NCBI GenBank assembly: GCA_902573585.1
Contig: CACGKH010000007.1
Location: 1 to 34,606 of the forward strand
Reading direction: 5' to 3'
From: an uncultured Pelagibacteraceae bacterium
Lineage (GTDB): Bacteria; Pseudomonadota; Alphaproteobacteria; Pelagibacterales; Pelagibacteraceae
Length of the DNA stretch: 34,606 nt
A program made the position numbers and the translations under genes. Each line of letters opens with the position of its first letter. Positions within the stretch are counted from its first letter, which is position 1. Positions 7,802-15,540 of this stretch are shown here, piece by piece. Under the pieces are notes generated by a model. The model searched no databases. It was not told the origin of the DNA and was given only the letters and a program-made list of their open reading frames with translations.

Positions 7802-8420
7802 ACTATTTGCAGCAAATACTCCTAACGGGAAAAAAGTGAGTATTATGCTTGAAGAAATTGGTTACGATTACAAAGTTACTAAGATCGATTTAGATAAAGG
7901 TGAACAATTTAATTCAGATTTTAAAAAATTAAATCCTCTGAGTAAAATTCCAGTAATTATTGATCATAAAAAAAATGAGACTATTTTTGAGTCTGGCGCA
8001 ATATTAATTTATTTGGGAGAAATTAGTGGAAAGTTTTATAACACCGATGATCGTTTGCAAATTAACCAATGGTTAATGGCTCAAATGGGATACATTGGAC
8101 CTATGTTAGGTCAACACCATCAGTTTCATCATTACAATTCAGGAAAAAGTAAATTTGGAGAAGACAGATATTTTAAAATTTCAAAAAAAATATATCAACA
8201 GCTAGATGAAAGATTAGCAATATCTAAATTTTTATCAGGAAATAGTTATACCATTGCAGATATCGCAACCTTTCCATGGATAGCTAGACATGAATGGCAC
8301 GATATTGGACTATCAAATTTTAAAAATCTGACTCGTTGGTATAATGAAATTTCTTCTCGAGATGCTGTAAAAAAAGGTTTTTCTTTTATGAAAGAAAATG
8401 AGTTACCACCAAAACCTTAA
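7794..8420 (+). CDS. glutathione S-transferase, YfcG/Ure2-like
   Basis: The 208-residue protein has a thioredoxin-fold N-terminal domain with TPNGKKVSIMLEE, as in YfcG/Nu-class and Ure2-like GSTs, the cis-Pro motif KIPVI, E-S-G-A-I near residue 65, and a helical C-terminal domain with the buried-Asp motif YTIADIATFPW. The frame is open to an ATG at 7743, but the GTG at 7794 puts the family-typical N-terminus (IELFAANTPNG) first and gives only an 8 bp overlap with the reductase gene, so it is chosen. YfcG-type enzymes act mainly as disulfide-bond reductases with glutathione. Its place behind ferredoxin and FNR suggests redox housekeeping in the same transcript. Confidence 0.85.
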   Translation: MIELFAANTPNGKKVSIMLEEIGYDYKVTKIDLDKGEQFNSDFKKLNPLSKIPVIIDHKKNETIFESGAILIYLGEISGKFYNTDDRLQINQWLMAQMGYIGPMLGQHHQFHHYNSGKSKFGEDRYFKISKKIYQQLDERLAISKFLSGNSYTIADIATFPWIARHEWHDIGLSNFKNLTRWYNEISSRDAVKKGFSFMKENELPPKP

Positions 8421-8525
8421 TTAACTCATAGAATTTAACAATCTAAATAAAGATACTATAAGTCCGTGGCCCGACAATTCTATTGCTAGTATAATTATGA
8501 TTATTAAGATTAACTTTTTATTCAT
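8421..8525 (-). CDS. putative 34-residue membrane micropeptide
   Basis: The ORF starts at ATG 8525 in an ATGA overlap with the stop of the preceding 44-residue ORF, and ends at TAA 8423-8421, directly behind the GST stop on the other strand. It encodes MNKKLILIIIILAIELSG and a short tail, which is one predicted membrane helix. I recognise no family. The only support for reality is the stop-start overlap with its neighbour and the leftward dksA chain. In AT-rich DNA a run of Ile and Leu codons can arise by chance, so this stays tentative. Confidence 0.35.
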   Translation of the reverse strand: MNKKLILIIIIILAIELSGHGLIVSLFRLLNSMS

Positions 8526-8656
8526 CTAGTAAATACAAATATTAATAGAAGAACCCAAAAAAAAGCATAATAAAAATAAATATATTTTTTTGTAAAATTA
8601 TAAGTAATTGGATTATGTAAAGTTTTATCTTTTTTTTTCTTTAATTTTTTAGTCAT
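8522..8656 (-). CDS. putative 44-residue small membrane protein downstream of dksA
   Basis: The ORF starts at ATG 8656, overlapping the last 8 bp of the dksA-like gene in the arrangement ATGACTAA, and ends with TGA 8524-8522 that overlaps the next ATG. It encodes a lysine-rich head (MTKKLKKKKDKTL), a short linker and one aromatic-rich membrane helix (YIYFYYAFFWVLLLIFVF) with a final Thr-Arg, so an N-in orientation is expected. I do not recognise the family. The chain of two overlaps favours a real translationally coupled gene over an accident; conservation in other SAR11 genomes would settle it. Confidence 0.45.
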   Translation of the reverse strand: MTKKLKKKKDKTLHNPITYNFTKKYIYFYYAFFWVLLLIFVFTR

Positions 8657-9173
8657 CTGCATGAACTTTTTCATTTTTTTCATGTTTTTCTTGAGCTGCA
8701 ATAGTATATTTTGCCACTGGTCTAGCCATTAACCTTTTGATGCCTATTGGTTCAGCCGTATCTAAACAATAACCATATGTATCGTCTTTAATTCTTAATA
8801 AAGCTTTATCAATTTCTGAAATAAGTTTAATCTGTCTATTGATAGCTTTCATCTCAACATTTTTATCAGTATAAGAACTTGCTTGATCAACTATATCAGC
8901 AGATATGCTGTTATCATCCATGCTTCCGTTATAAAGAGCTTCATTATTTGCTTTAACTAGTTCTTTTTTCCATTCTTGAAGCCTCATTCTAAAAAAGACT
9001 TTGTGTTTTTCACACATGTACTTCTCCGTATCTTTTGGAATATATGTTTTAGAAATTTTTATTGGACCTTTGTTAATTTCTTTAGGTTTGCTCAAAGTTT
9101 TTGTTTTAGGTTTTTTAACAGTTTTAGATTTTACTTTAGAGAGCTTTTTTTTTACTTTGCTAGTTTTAGGCAT
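8649..9173 (-). CDS. dksA: DksA-like RNA polymerase-binding regulator with degenerate zinc finger
   Basis: The 174-residue protein has a very basic N-terminal tail (residues 1-40, about a third Lys), a coiled-coil region with the D-x-x-D-x-A tip motif (D93, D96, A98) and a TraR/DksA C-terminal finger GYCLDTAEPIGIKRLMARP. Of the four zinc cysteines in E. coli DksA only the first remains (C136); the others are T139, T157 and A160, as in many alphaproteobacterial single-Cys DksA proteins. Such proteins bind the RNA polymerase secondary channel and, with ppGpp, shift transcription in starvation. The ATG at 9173 is preferred over an upstream ATG at 9209 because AAAGG lies just before it and the preceding codons look non-family. 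Two tiny ORFs overlap its 3' end in series. Confidence 0.88.
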   Translation of the reverse strand: MPKTSKVKKKLSKVKSKTVKKPKTKTLSKPKEINKGPIKISKTYIPKDTEKYMCEKHKVFFRMRLQEWKKELVKANNEALYNGSMDDNSISADIVDQASSYTDKNVEMKAINRQIKLISEIDKALLRIKDDTYGYCLDTAEPIGIKRLMARPVAKYTIAAQEKHEKNEKVHADD

Positions 9174-9252
9174 ACCTTTAATTTGAATTCGAAGGAGTAT
9201 ATTCAGCAAATTAGGGGTGTCAAGTGAGCTTAATTATTGTAAATATTTATTA

Positions 9253-10574
9253 ATGAATGTTTTAAATAGAAATACTAATAATATTTTTTTTATTTTTTCT
9301 ATTTCTCATTTAATTATTTGGACATTAGTTCCATCAATTACAAATAACAACTTGCCGCTAGATGTAATAGAGGGTCTCGCTTGGAGTAGCAATCTTGACT
9401 GGGGATCAGTTAAACATCCGCCAATGAAACCATTTTTTTTAGAGGTAACTTACCAAATTTTTGGATCACAGGATTGGGCATTTTACTTGCTAAGTCAAAT
9501 TTTTATTTTGATAGCTTTTTATTATGTATTTAAGCTGGGTAATGAAATTTTAATGAATGTGAAACTAAGCTTACTTTCAGTATTGTCATTAGAAGCTATT
9601 TATTTTTATAATTTTACTACTCCAGAATTTAATGTAAACGTTTGTCAAATACCCTTTTGGTCATTAGTTGTTTATTATTCTTGGAAAATTTTTGAGACAA
9701 AAGAAATAAAATTTTCAGATTGTTTATTAATTGGATTTTTTGCTGCTATAGGATTTTTGTCTAAATATTTATTCATTTACCTACTAGCGTCTGTTATTTT
9801 TTTATTTATTTATTCAATCTTTATTAAAAAAACTAAAAAATTTGATTTTAAATATTTGATAATCCTTGAAGTGTTTTTGGTTTTATTAATTCCACATTTT
9901 GTATGGCTTTATAATAATGATTTTATAACAATTTTTTATGGTTTAAAAAGAGCGGGGCTAGAGAGCTCAGGTTGGGTAGATCATTTAAAGTATCCAATTA
10001 TTTTTCTTTTAAAACAAATAGCATTATTAATTCCATTTTTCCTTTTAATTTTTTTATTAATAAAAAAAATTTATTATAAATTTAACTTTAATGATAAAAA
10101 ATTAATTTTTTTAATCTTCATTAATATTTTACCTATTTTCTTAATTTTTATAACTTCAGTGATTACCGGATCAAAAATTAGAACAATGTGGATGACGCCT
10201 TTTTACTTATTTTTGGGAGTACTTTTTATTTATATTTTTCAATCTCAAATAAATATTAAAAAAATTAATTCATTTTTGTATGGATTTTTATTTCTCTTTT
10301 TTTATCACCAATTCTTTATTCTTTTATTTCAATTTATCAAACTGATAAAAGAACTGATTACTTGGGAAAAGAAATAGCTGCCAAAGTTCAACAAAAATGG
10401 GATCAAGAATTTGATAAAAAAATTGAATTTGTAATTGGAGATGAATGGAAAGCTGGAAATCTTTCTTATCATTTAGAATCAAGACCCAAATGGGAAGGTT
10501 TTACAAATGATAAAGCACTTAAGAATTCTTCACAATTTATTTGTGTAGATGATGTTTGTCTTGGAAGGTATTAA
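9253..10574 (+). pseudogene. GT39/ArnT-like membrane glycosyltransferase, broken by a frameshift
   Basis: The first segment (to a stop at 10377) is a polytopic membrane protein with family landmarks of the PMT/ArnT glycosyltransferases: D37 and E40 in the first luminal loop and KHPP at 54-57. Past residue about 350 its reading turns into a non-family tail ending WEKK. The natural continuation is in another frame: SPILYSFISIYQTDKRTDY and then a C-terminal domain with IGDEWKAGNLSYHLESRPKW, ending at 10574. Adding one T to the seven-T run at 10297-10303 joins the two into one protein of about 440 residues. These enzymes move a sugar from a polyprenyl-phosphate carrier to lipid or protein outside the inner membrane. 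A GTG at 9217 is an alternative start. A real inactivation, slippage correction or an assembly error are all possible. Confidence 0.8.
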
Positions 10575-10590
10575 GAATTAAAATCTACAT

Positions 10591-11460
10591 ATGAAAATAA
10601 AAATTTTAATTCCCGTTTATAATGACTGGCAGTCTACGTCTAAACTTATAAATGAAATTAATGATTTATCAATTAATCCGAAATTTGAAATTTCAATAAT
10701 TGTAATTAATGATGCATCAAATCATGATCGTCTAATTGAAAAAAATGATTTAGTAAATATTTTTTCACTCAAAATTATTAATATGAAAAAAAATCAAGGT
10801 CATGCGAGATGTATAGCTACAGGATTAAAATATATATATGAAAAAGAGAACTTTGATTATGTTATTCCAATGGATGGAGATGGTGAAGATAGGCCAGAAG
10901 AAATTACAGAATTTATAAATCAAATTCAAAATTCAAATAATCAGCCTATAGTTGGAGAACGAATAAAAAGATCTGAAAATTTATTATTTCAAATCTGCTA
11001 TAAAATACATAAACTGATCACATTTACGTTTACTGGAAAGTCTATAAAATTTGGAAATTTTACTTGTTTACCCAAAACAACTGTTGAAAAAATGGTAAAT
11101 GAAAAAGCTACTTGGAACAGCTTTTCAGGTTCTTTAACGAAATTAGAAAAAAATTTATTATCAATACCCTCTATACGTGGCACTAGGTATTTTGGACCAT
11201 CAAAAATGAATTTTTCAAATTTAGTTAAACACTCACTTTCAATTATAAGTGTTTTTAAAAATACAGTCCTAATCCGTTCAGCTTTATTCATTGTTGTTTA
11301 TATTTTAATGATTAAGAGCAATGCCTCAATAATAACTGCGATACCTTTAATCTTATTATTAATAATGATTTATTCTATTTCCAGTTTAGCATTAAGAGAA
11401 AACATGGATGAATTTGATCAATCTCTCTCAAATATAAATAATATTGATAATATAAAGTAA
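10591..11460 (+). CDS. family 2 glycosyltransferase, polyprenyl-phosphate sugar synthase-like
   Basis: The 289-residue protein has a GT-A fold of family GT2: LIPVYND near the start, NQGHARCIATGL (68-79) and the metal/nucleotide-sugar motif M-D-G-D-G-E-D (D95, D97). Two hydrophobic segments at roughly 229-242 and 245-267 would anchor it in the inner membrane. Relatives such as DPM1 or ArnC link a sugar from a nucleotide donor to polyprenyl phosphate on the cytoplasmic face. It begins 16 bp after the GT39-like gene, so the pair would make and then use a lipid-linked sugar for the cell surface. The sugar is unknown. If the partner gene is truly dead, the product may have no user in this strain. 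Confidence 0.82.
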   Translation: MKIKILIPVYNDWQSTSKLINEINDLSINPKFEISIIVINDASNHDRLIEKNDLVNIFSLKIINMKKNQGHARCIATGLKYIYEKENFDYVIPMDGDGEDRPEEITEFINQIQNSNNQPIVGERIKRSENLLFQICYKIHKLITFTFTGKSIKFGNFTCLPKTTVEKMVNEKATWNSFSGSLTKLEKNLLSIPSIRGTRYFGPSKMNFSNLVKHSLSIISVFKNTVLIRSALFIVVYILMIKSNASIITAIPLILLLIMIYSISSLALRENMDEFDQSLSNINNIDNIK

Positions 11461-11571
11461 TTATTTGACTAGGATATTTATTTAACATAACCTTTGTTTG
11501 TTGCGGTAAGTGTGGTTGTGCTCACTTGAAAAAAGGGACAACATAATAAACATAATAAAAGAGCATAACTT
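11461..11571 (+). promoter_or_regulatory. intergenic region with possible promoter before serine hydrolase genes
   Basis: This 111 bp gap separates the glycosyltransferase pair from the exported hydrolases. TTGACT at 11465-11470 with TAACCT 17 bp later is a weak sigma-70-like pair. AAGTG and CACTT further on could form a short hairpin around a GC-richer stretch. No terminator with a T-run is seen. This is only a suggestion that the hydrolase genes have their own start of transcription. Confidence 0.25.
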
Positions 11572-12963
11572 ATGAAAAGAATATTAATAATTATTACTCT
11601 AAGCCTATTATTTCTAAGTAATCTATTTGCTGCTGAGTTTAACAACCAAAATCAATTCAATAAATGGCTTTTGGAAAATGGCCATTCGCAATATTTAAAA
11701 GATGGGGGTGCAAAGGTCGATATTTGCGCAACTTTTAAAAAAAATAGTGATGCTTGGTTAAATGAGGAATGTGGGAATTATCCCAAAGGAAAAATGATAA
11801 CCATGAACAATCTAAAAATCAAGTTAGCTAATAAAGCATTATCATCAACTAATATTACTTATCATGCAAACCCAAATAGAGACACACTGATTTATTATTT
11901 ATGGAAATATTCTTATAGAGATAGAAGTTCACATTTAAAAGAATTTAAATCAACAAATAATTCCTACGATTTTAAATTCAATTTAATTGAAGATAAATTT
12001 GTAAAAAAGCAAATGAAAACTAAAGGTATCCTTAGTTATTTATATTATCAAGATGGTGAAGTATTAATTGACGAACTTTCTCCTAAAGAAAGATTGGGAG
12101 AGTTTTTAAATAATGAAACAAAATTTTATTCAATGTCAATGGGTAAGTCAGTAACTTCTTATTTAGTAGGTCATGCAATATGTGATGGCTACATTGATGG
12201 AGTTGATGCAAGAGTAAATGACTGGCCTGTAATAAAAGATTCACTTTATCATGATCAAAAATTAATTAATTTTTTAAATATGAATACTGGTGATCAAAAA
12301 TACATCGATGAATTTGCAGATGGTACCAGTAAATTAGGTGCATATGAAGATAGGGATATTGAAACAACTATGCGCTCACACTTTAGAAACAAAAATACAA
12401 AAAAATCCAAGGAAAGATACAATTATAACGGGTTTGTTACTCAGTTAATTTTAAACTATATGAAATTTAAAGTCGGCGAAGATTATGACAAATTTTATAG
12501 CAAAGTTTTTAATGATAAAATAAAGATCAAAAATAGCATTCGTTATGGCTATACTAGTTTTCAAGAAAAAAATGGAAATGGACATCCTAACATAATGGCA
12601 ACAAGATTTGACTATCTTAGATTATCAAAAGCTATAATGGATGATTATCAGAATGGTACTTGTGTTGGAAAATATTTAAAAGAAATTTACGAAAGAAGAA
12701 TACCAAAAGGAAGCAAAGAAAAAGAAGAGCCTTTATTTAATCGAACAAAATCATATGGGGGTCAATTTCATATGGATTTTCCAGGATTAAAAGACAAAAT
12801 TATATTTGGCATGGGTGGCTATGGTGGGAATATGATTTTAATTGATGTAGAAAATTCAAGAATACTGGTTGTTAATTCACTCCATTATAATAATAAACAA
12901 TATAAATATAATCACAAAAAACTACTACACGACCCATTTAAAAACGGTAAACAAATAAATTAA
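11572..12963 (+). CDS. exported beta-lactamase-family serine hydrolase, copy 1
   Basis: The 463-residue protein has a signal peptide (about residues 1-20, ending LFA) and a beta-lactamase/class C-like serine hydrolase domain. The nucleophile motif S-x-x-K is S189-M-G-K192 inside FYSMSMGKSVTSY, a Tyr-rich YNYNG (283-287) fits the second active-site motif, and a Gly-rich strand GMGGYGGNMILIDVENSR near the C-terminus fits the third. Relatives include esterases, D-amino-acid peptidases and 6-aminohexanoate-dimer hydrolases; the substrate is unknown. It should act in the periplasm. The next gene is a clear paralogue with the same motifs, such as the shared TCVGKYLKEI, so the two arose by tandem duplication. 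Confidence 0.82.
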   Translation: MKRILIIITLSLLFLSNLFAAEFNNQNQFNKWLLENGHSQYLKDGGAKVDICATFKKNSDAWLNEECGNYPKGKMITMNNLKIKLANKALSSTNITYHANPNRDTLIYYLWKYSYRDRSSHLKEFKSTNNSYDFKFNLIEDKFVKKQMKTKGILSYLYYQDGEVLIDELSPKERLGEFLNNETKFYSMSMGKSVTSYLVGHAICDGYIDGVDARVNDWPVIKDSLYHDQKLINFLNMNTGDQKYIDEFADGTSKLGAYEDRDIETTMRSHFRNKNTKKSKERYNYNGFVTQLILNYMKFKVGEDYDKFYSKVFNDKIKIKNSIRYGYTSFQEKNGNGHPNIMATRFDYLRLSKAIMDDYQNGTCVGKYLKEIYERRIPKGSKEKEEPLFNRTKSYGGQFHMDFPGLKDKIIFGMGGYGGNMILIDVENSRILVVNSLHYNNKQYKYNHKKLLHDPFKNGKQIN

Positions 12964-12976
12964 AAATTTAATTAAA

Positions 12977-14341
12977 GTGAAAAAATTTTTTATTATTTTT
13001 TTATTCTTAACATTTTCATCTAATGCTTTTGGAGGACCAGCTGGAAGTTTAGATAAATTTAATAAATGGCTGTTTGACAATGGTCATCATCAGTATGTAG
13101 AAATAATTGAGAGTGAAGTTTGCAAACAACAACCAAAATATAGCAATCTTTGGTATTACAATAAATGCGATCAACCTCAATATAAAAATAATTTAGATAT
13201 AAAATTAAGCACCAGAGGTGGAGGAAACGAAATTAATTATCATGATAATCCTAATTTCGGTACTTTGCTATTTTATGTTTTTCATTATTTAGAAGATACT
13301 AAAGGATTTGGTAGATATTTAGTTCAACCATCTAAAAACCCAATTAAGTTCAATTCAGATTTAATAGATGATAAATTTGTTAAAAAACAATTGCAAAAAA
13401 AAGCAATTCTAAGTTATCTTTATTTCGAAAATGGCAAAATCATAATTGATGAAATTTCACCTGAGGACCGTTTTGGTATTATCTTTAAAAATGATACTAA
13501 ATGGAGCTCCATGTCTATGGGTAAAAGTTTAGTTTCTTACGTAACAGGCCACGCAATTTGTGGGGGTTATATTGATAGTATTGACTCAACATTAAACGAT
13601 TGGCCTTTAATTAAGAACACTCTTTATTCTAAAAAAAAATTAATTGATATTTTAAATATGGCTGCTGGAGATCAAAAATATGTTGATGATAATGATGGAT
13701 TAAAAAAAACAGGAAGATGGTACAATATCCATCCCATATCTTCATTTGCTAATCTGGAATTAAAAAATTCAGAGCCGTCAAATTCAAAAAAATACCATTA
13801 TAACGGTTTAGCAACAAATATTATAATAAATTATGTAATTCATAAAACTAATAAGGATTTTCAAAAACTATTAAATGAAATTTTTCAAAAAAAAGCCAGA
13901 GTAGAAAATAGTGTATTTTTTATGAAACAAAAAGGAGTTCCTAATGAGTATGGTCCAGGAAGATATTCATTTAGAGCAAGTAGATATGATTATCTCAGAA
14001 TTGCAAAAGCAATCATGGATGATTATCAAAATGATACATGTGTAGGTAAATATTTAAAAGAAATTCATGAAAGAAGAATTAAAAAAAATATCAAAGTAGG
14101 AGACGAACCCGCTTTTAATTTTTCTTATAGTTATGGTGGACAATTTCATATGGATTATCCAGGTTTAAAAAATAAAGTAGTGTTTGGTTTAGGAGGTTTT
14201 GGTGGTCAAGCGATTTTAATTGATGTAGAAAATTCAAGAATAGTTGTTATTAATAACCTGCATTTTAATAATAAAAAATTTAAATATAATGTTAAAAAAC
14301 TTTTAATAGATCCAATTAAAAAAGGTAAACAAATAAATTAG
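12977..14341 (+). CDS. exported beta-lactamase-family serine hydrolase, copy 2
   Basis: The 454-residue paralogue of the preceding gene begins at a GTG 13 bp after its stop. It has a signal peptide (about 1-19), the S-x-x-K motif at S180-M-G-K183 within WSSMSMGKSLVSY, the YHYNG motif and the Gly-rich strand GLGGFGGQAILIDVENSR. The N-terminal third differs more from copy 1 than the catalytic core, while FNKWL near the mature N-terminus is shared. Retention of both copies in a streamlined genome suggests distinct substrates or dosage, but this is inference. The lyase-family gene follows after 5 bp, so the three genes are probably co-transcribed. Confidence 0.82.
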   Translation: MKKFFIIFLFLTFSSNAFGGPAGSLDKFNKWLFDNGHHQYVEIIESEVCKQQPKYSNLWYYNKCDQPQYKNNLDIKLSTRGGGNEINYHDNPNFGTLLFYVFHYLEDTKGFGRYLVQPSKNPIKFNSDLIDDKFVKKQLQKKAILSYLYFENGKIIIDEISPEDRFGIIFKNDTKWSSMSMGKSLVSYVTGHAICGGYIDSIDSTLNDWPLIKNTLYSKKKLIDILNMAAGDQKYVDDNDGLKKTGRWYNIHPISSFANLELKNSEPSNSKKYHYNGLATNIIINYVIHKTNKDFQKLLNEIFQKKARVENSVFFMKQKGVPNEYGPGRYSFRASRYDYLRIAKAIMDDYQNDTCVGKYLKEIHERRIKKNIKVGDEPAFNFSYSYGGQFHMDYPGLKNKVVFGLGGFGGQAILIDVENSRIVVINNLHFNNKKFKYNVKKLLIDPIKKGKQIN

Positions 14342-14346
14342 ATATA

Positions 14347-15540
14347 GTGAAAAAACTTTTAATACTTTTTATATCATTATTTTTTATTTCAAATATTTCT
14401 TATGCTGATTTTAAAAAAATAAAAAAAAAAGCAACAGTTACTCAACCAGAAGTTATTTTTCCAATTCCTAAAAATTTAGATAAGTGCATTATTAATATGT
14501 ATGTAAATAAAGACAACAATCCTGTTTTACCAGTGATAAAAGTTGACGCTCCATCTGGTTATGGTCTGGATAATAGATTTAACTTTGCTTTAAATAAGTT
14601 TGAAAACTTTAAACGTCCTTGTGGTGGTGGAAATGTTGAAGCTTGTGAGAATGTTAAAAGAGTAATTTTAGATTGGGCAAAAGCAGACGCAGCTCAAAGA
14701 AAAGGACCATCAGATCACGAAGCAAAACATTGGAATGATACTCTAACAATTAATCTTTATATTGCTTCCCCAATGATGGCTGGATATTCATTTGCAAAAC
14801 AGAGAATAACTGTTCCTGATGAAGAAGATAAAATCATAAAAGATTGGTTTAAAAAGATTGTCAAAAAAAATCAGCATCTCATGTATGAATTGGGATTATA
14901 TAAACAAGGCACCCAAGCAGCTGGCGTTCCAAGGAGTGCACATAATCATGCACTATCATCAGCAATTAGTCATATGCAGCTAGGTATTTTACTTAATGAT
15001 AATAAATTATTTAAAAAAGCTTTTAGAAATTATGAGAATGCAATCAGATATCAAAGAAAAGATGGAAGTATGCCAATTGAAACTAGAAGAGGTGGTAGGG
15101 CAATTTTTTATCAGGGAAGAGCTATGACTGCATTAACTACCATAGCAATTATTGCTGAAAACCAAGGCTACAATATTTGGGATTACGAATATAAAGGAAA
15201 GAATTTTCATAATATTGTTAAATTTTTTATAGATTTTACTGAGAACAATGAAATTGTTTTTAAGTATGCTAAAGAAATGAAAGCTCCAGGACCTGCAAAA
15301 GATTATAAAAGACAAGATGTTAACAGTACTTCAAGTAGTCAATGGGGCTGGCTTTATGCATATGCTAGTCGATATCCAAATCATGAAAACATCCAAAGAC
15401 TTAAACAATGGTCAACTAACTATAAAGATCTAAATAATTATCAAAGAAAAATAATTTCTAACTTTGATAATATTCTAAAAAGAAATGCAGGTACGTCCTC
15501 TTGGACAGTTGTGGAGCCAAGATGTCATTTTACTAAGTAG
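14347..15540 (+). CDS. exported alginate lyase-family protein (PL5-like)
   Basis: The 397-residue protein starts with GTG, has a signal peptide ending near SYA, and then an all-alpha domain resembling the alginate lyase family (Pfam Alginate_lyase; AlgL type). SAHNHALSSAI (about residues 197-207) lies where AlgL has its catalytic Asn-Asn-His-Ser, and DGSMPIETRRGGRAIFYQGR resembles the AlgL D-G-x-x-P-x-E-x-x-R-x-x-R-A-x-x-Y segment. It would cleave an acidic polysaccharide by beta-elimination in the periplasm, but substrate cannot be assigned. It follows the two serine hydrolases by 5 bp. Its last 8 bp overlap umuC tail-to-tail. SAR11 cells are not classic polymer degraders, so a role on oligosaccharides or self-made glycans is worth considering. 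Confidence 0.72.
   Translation: MKKLLILFISLFFISNISYADFKKIKKKATVTQPEVIFPIPKNLDKCIINMYVNKDNNPVLPVIKVDAPSGYGLDNRFNFALNKFENFKRPCGGGNVEACENVKRVILDWAKADAAQRKGPSDHEAKHWNDTLTINLYIASPMMAGYSFAKQRITVPDEEDKIIKDWFKKIVKKNQHLMYELGLYKQGTQAAGVPRSAHNHALSSAISHMQLGILLNDNKLFKKAFRNYENAIRYQRKDGSMPIETRRGGRAIFYQGRAMTALTTIAIIAENQGYNIWDYEYKGKNFHNIVKFFIDFTENNEIVFKYAKEMKAPGPAKDYKRQDVNSTSSSQWGWLYAYASRYPNHENIQRLKQWSTNYKDLNNYQRKIISNFDNILKRNAGTSSWTVVEPRCHFTK

Noticed and set aside
9192-9252. A GTG start at 9217 for the GT39-like gene
   Set aside because: Possible, but the ATG at 9253 begins the family-like N-terminus just before the first membrane helix; neither has a clear ribosome site, so the choice stays uncertain.
10362-10574. 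A separate 70-residue gene starting at TTG
   Set aside because: Its sequence and the codons upstream of the TTG continue the GT39-like protein, so it is the displaced C-terminal domain.
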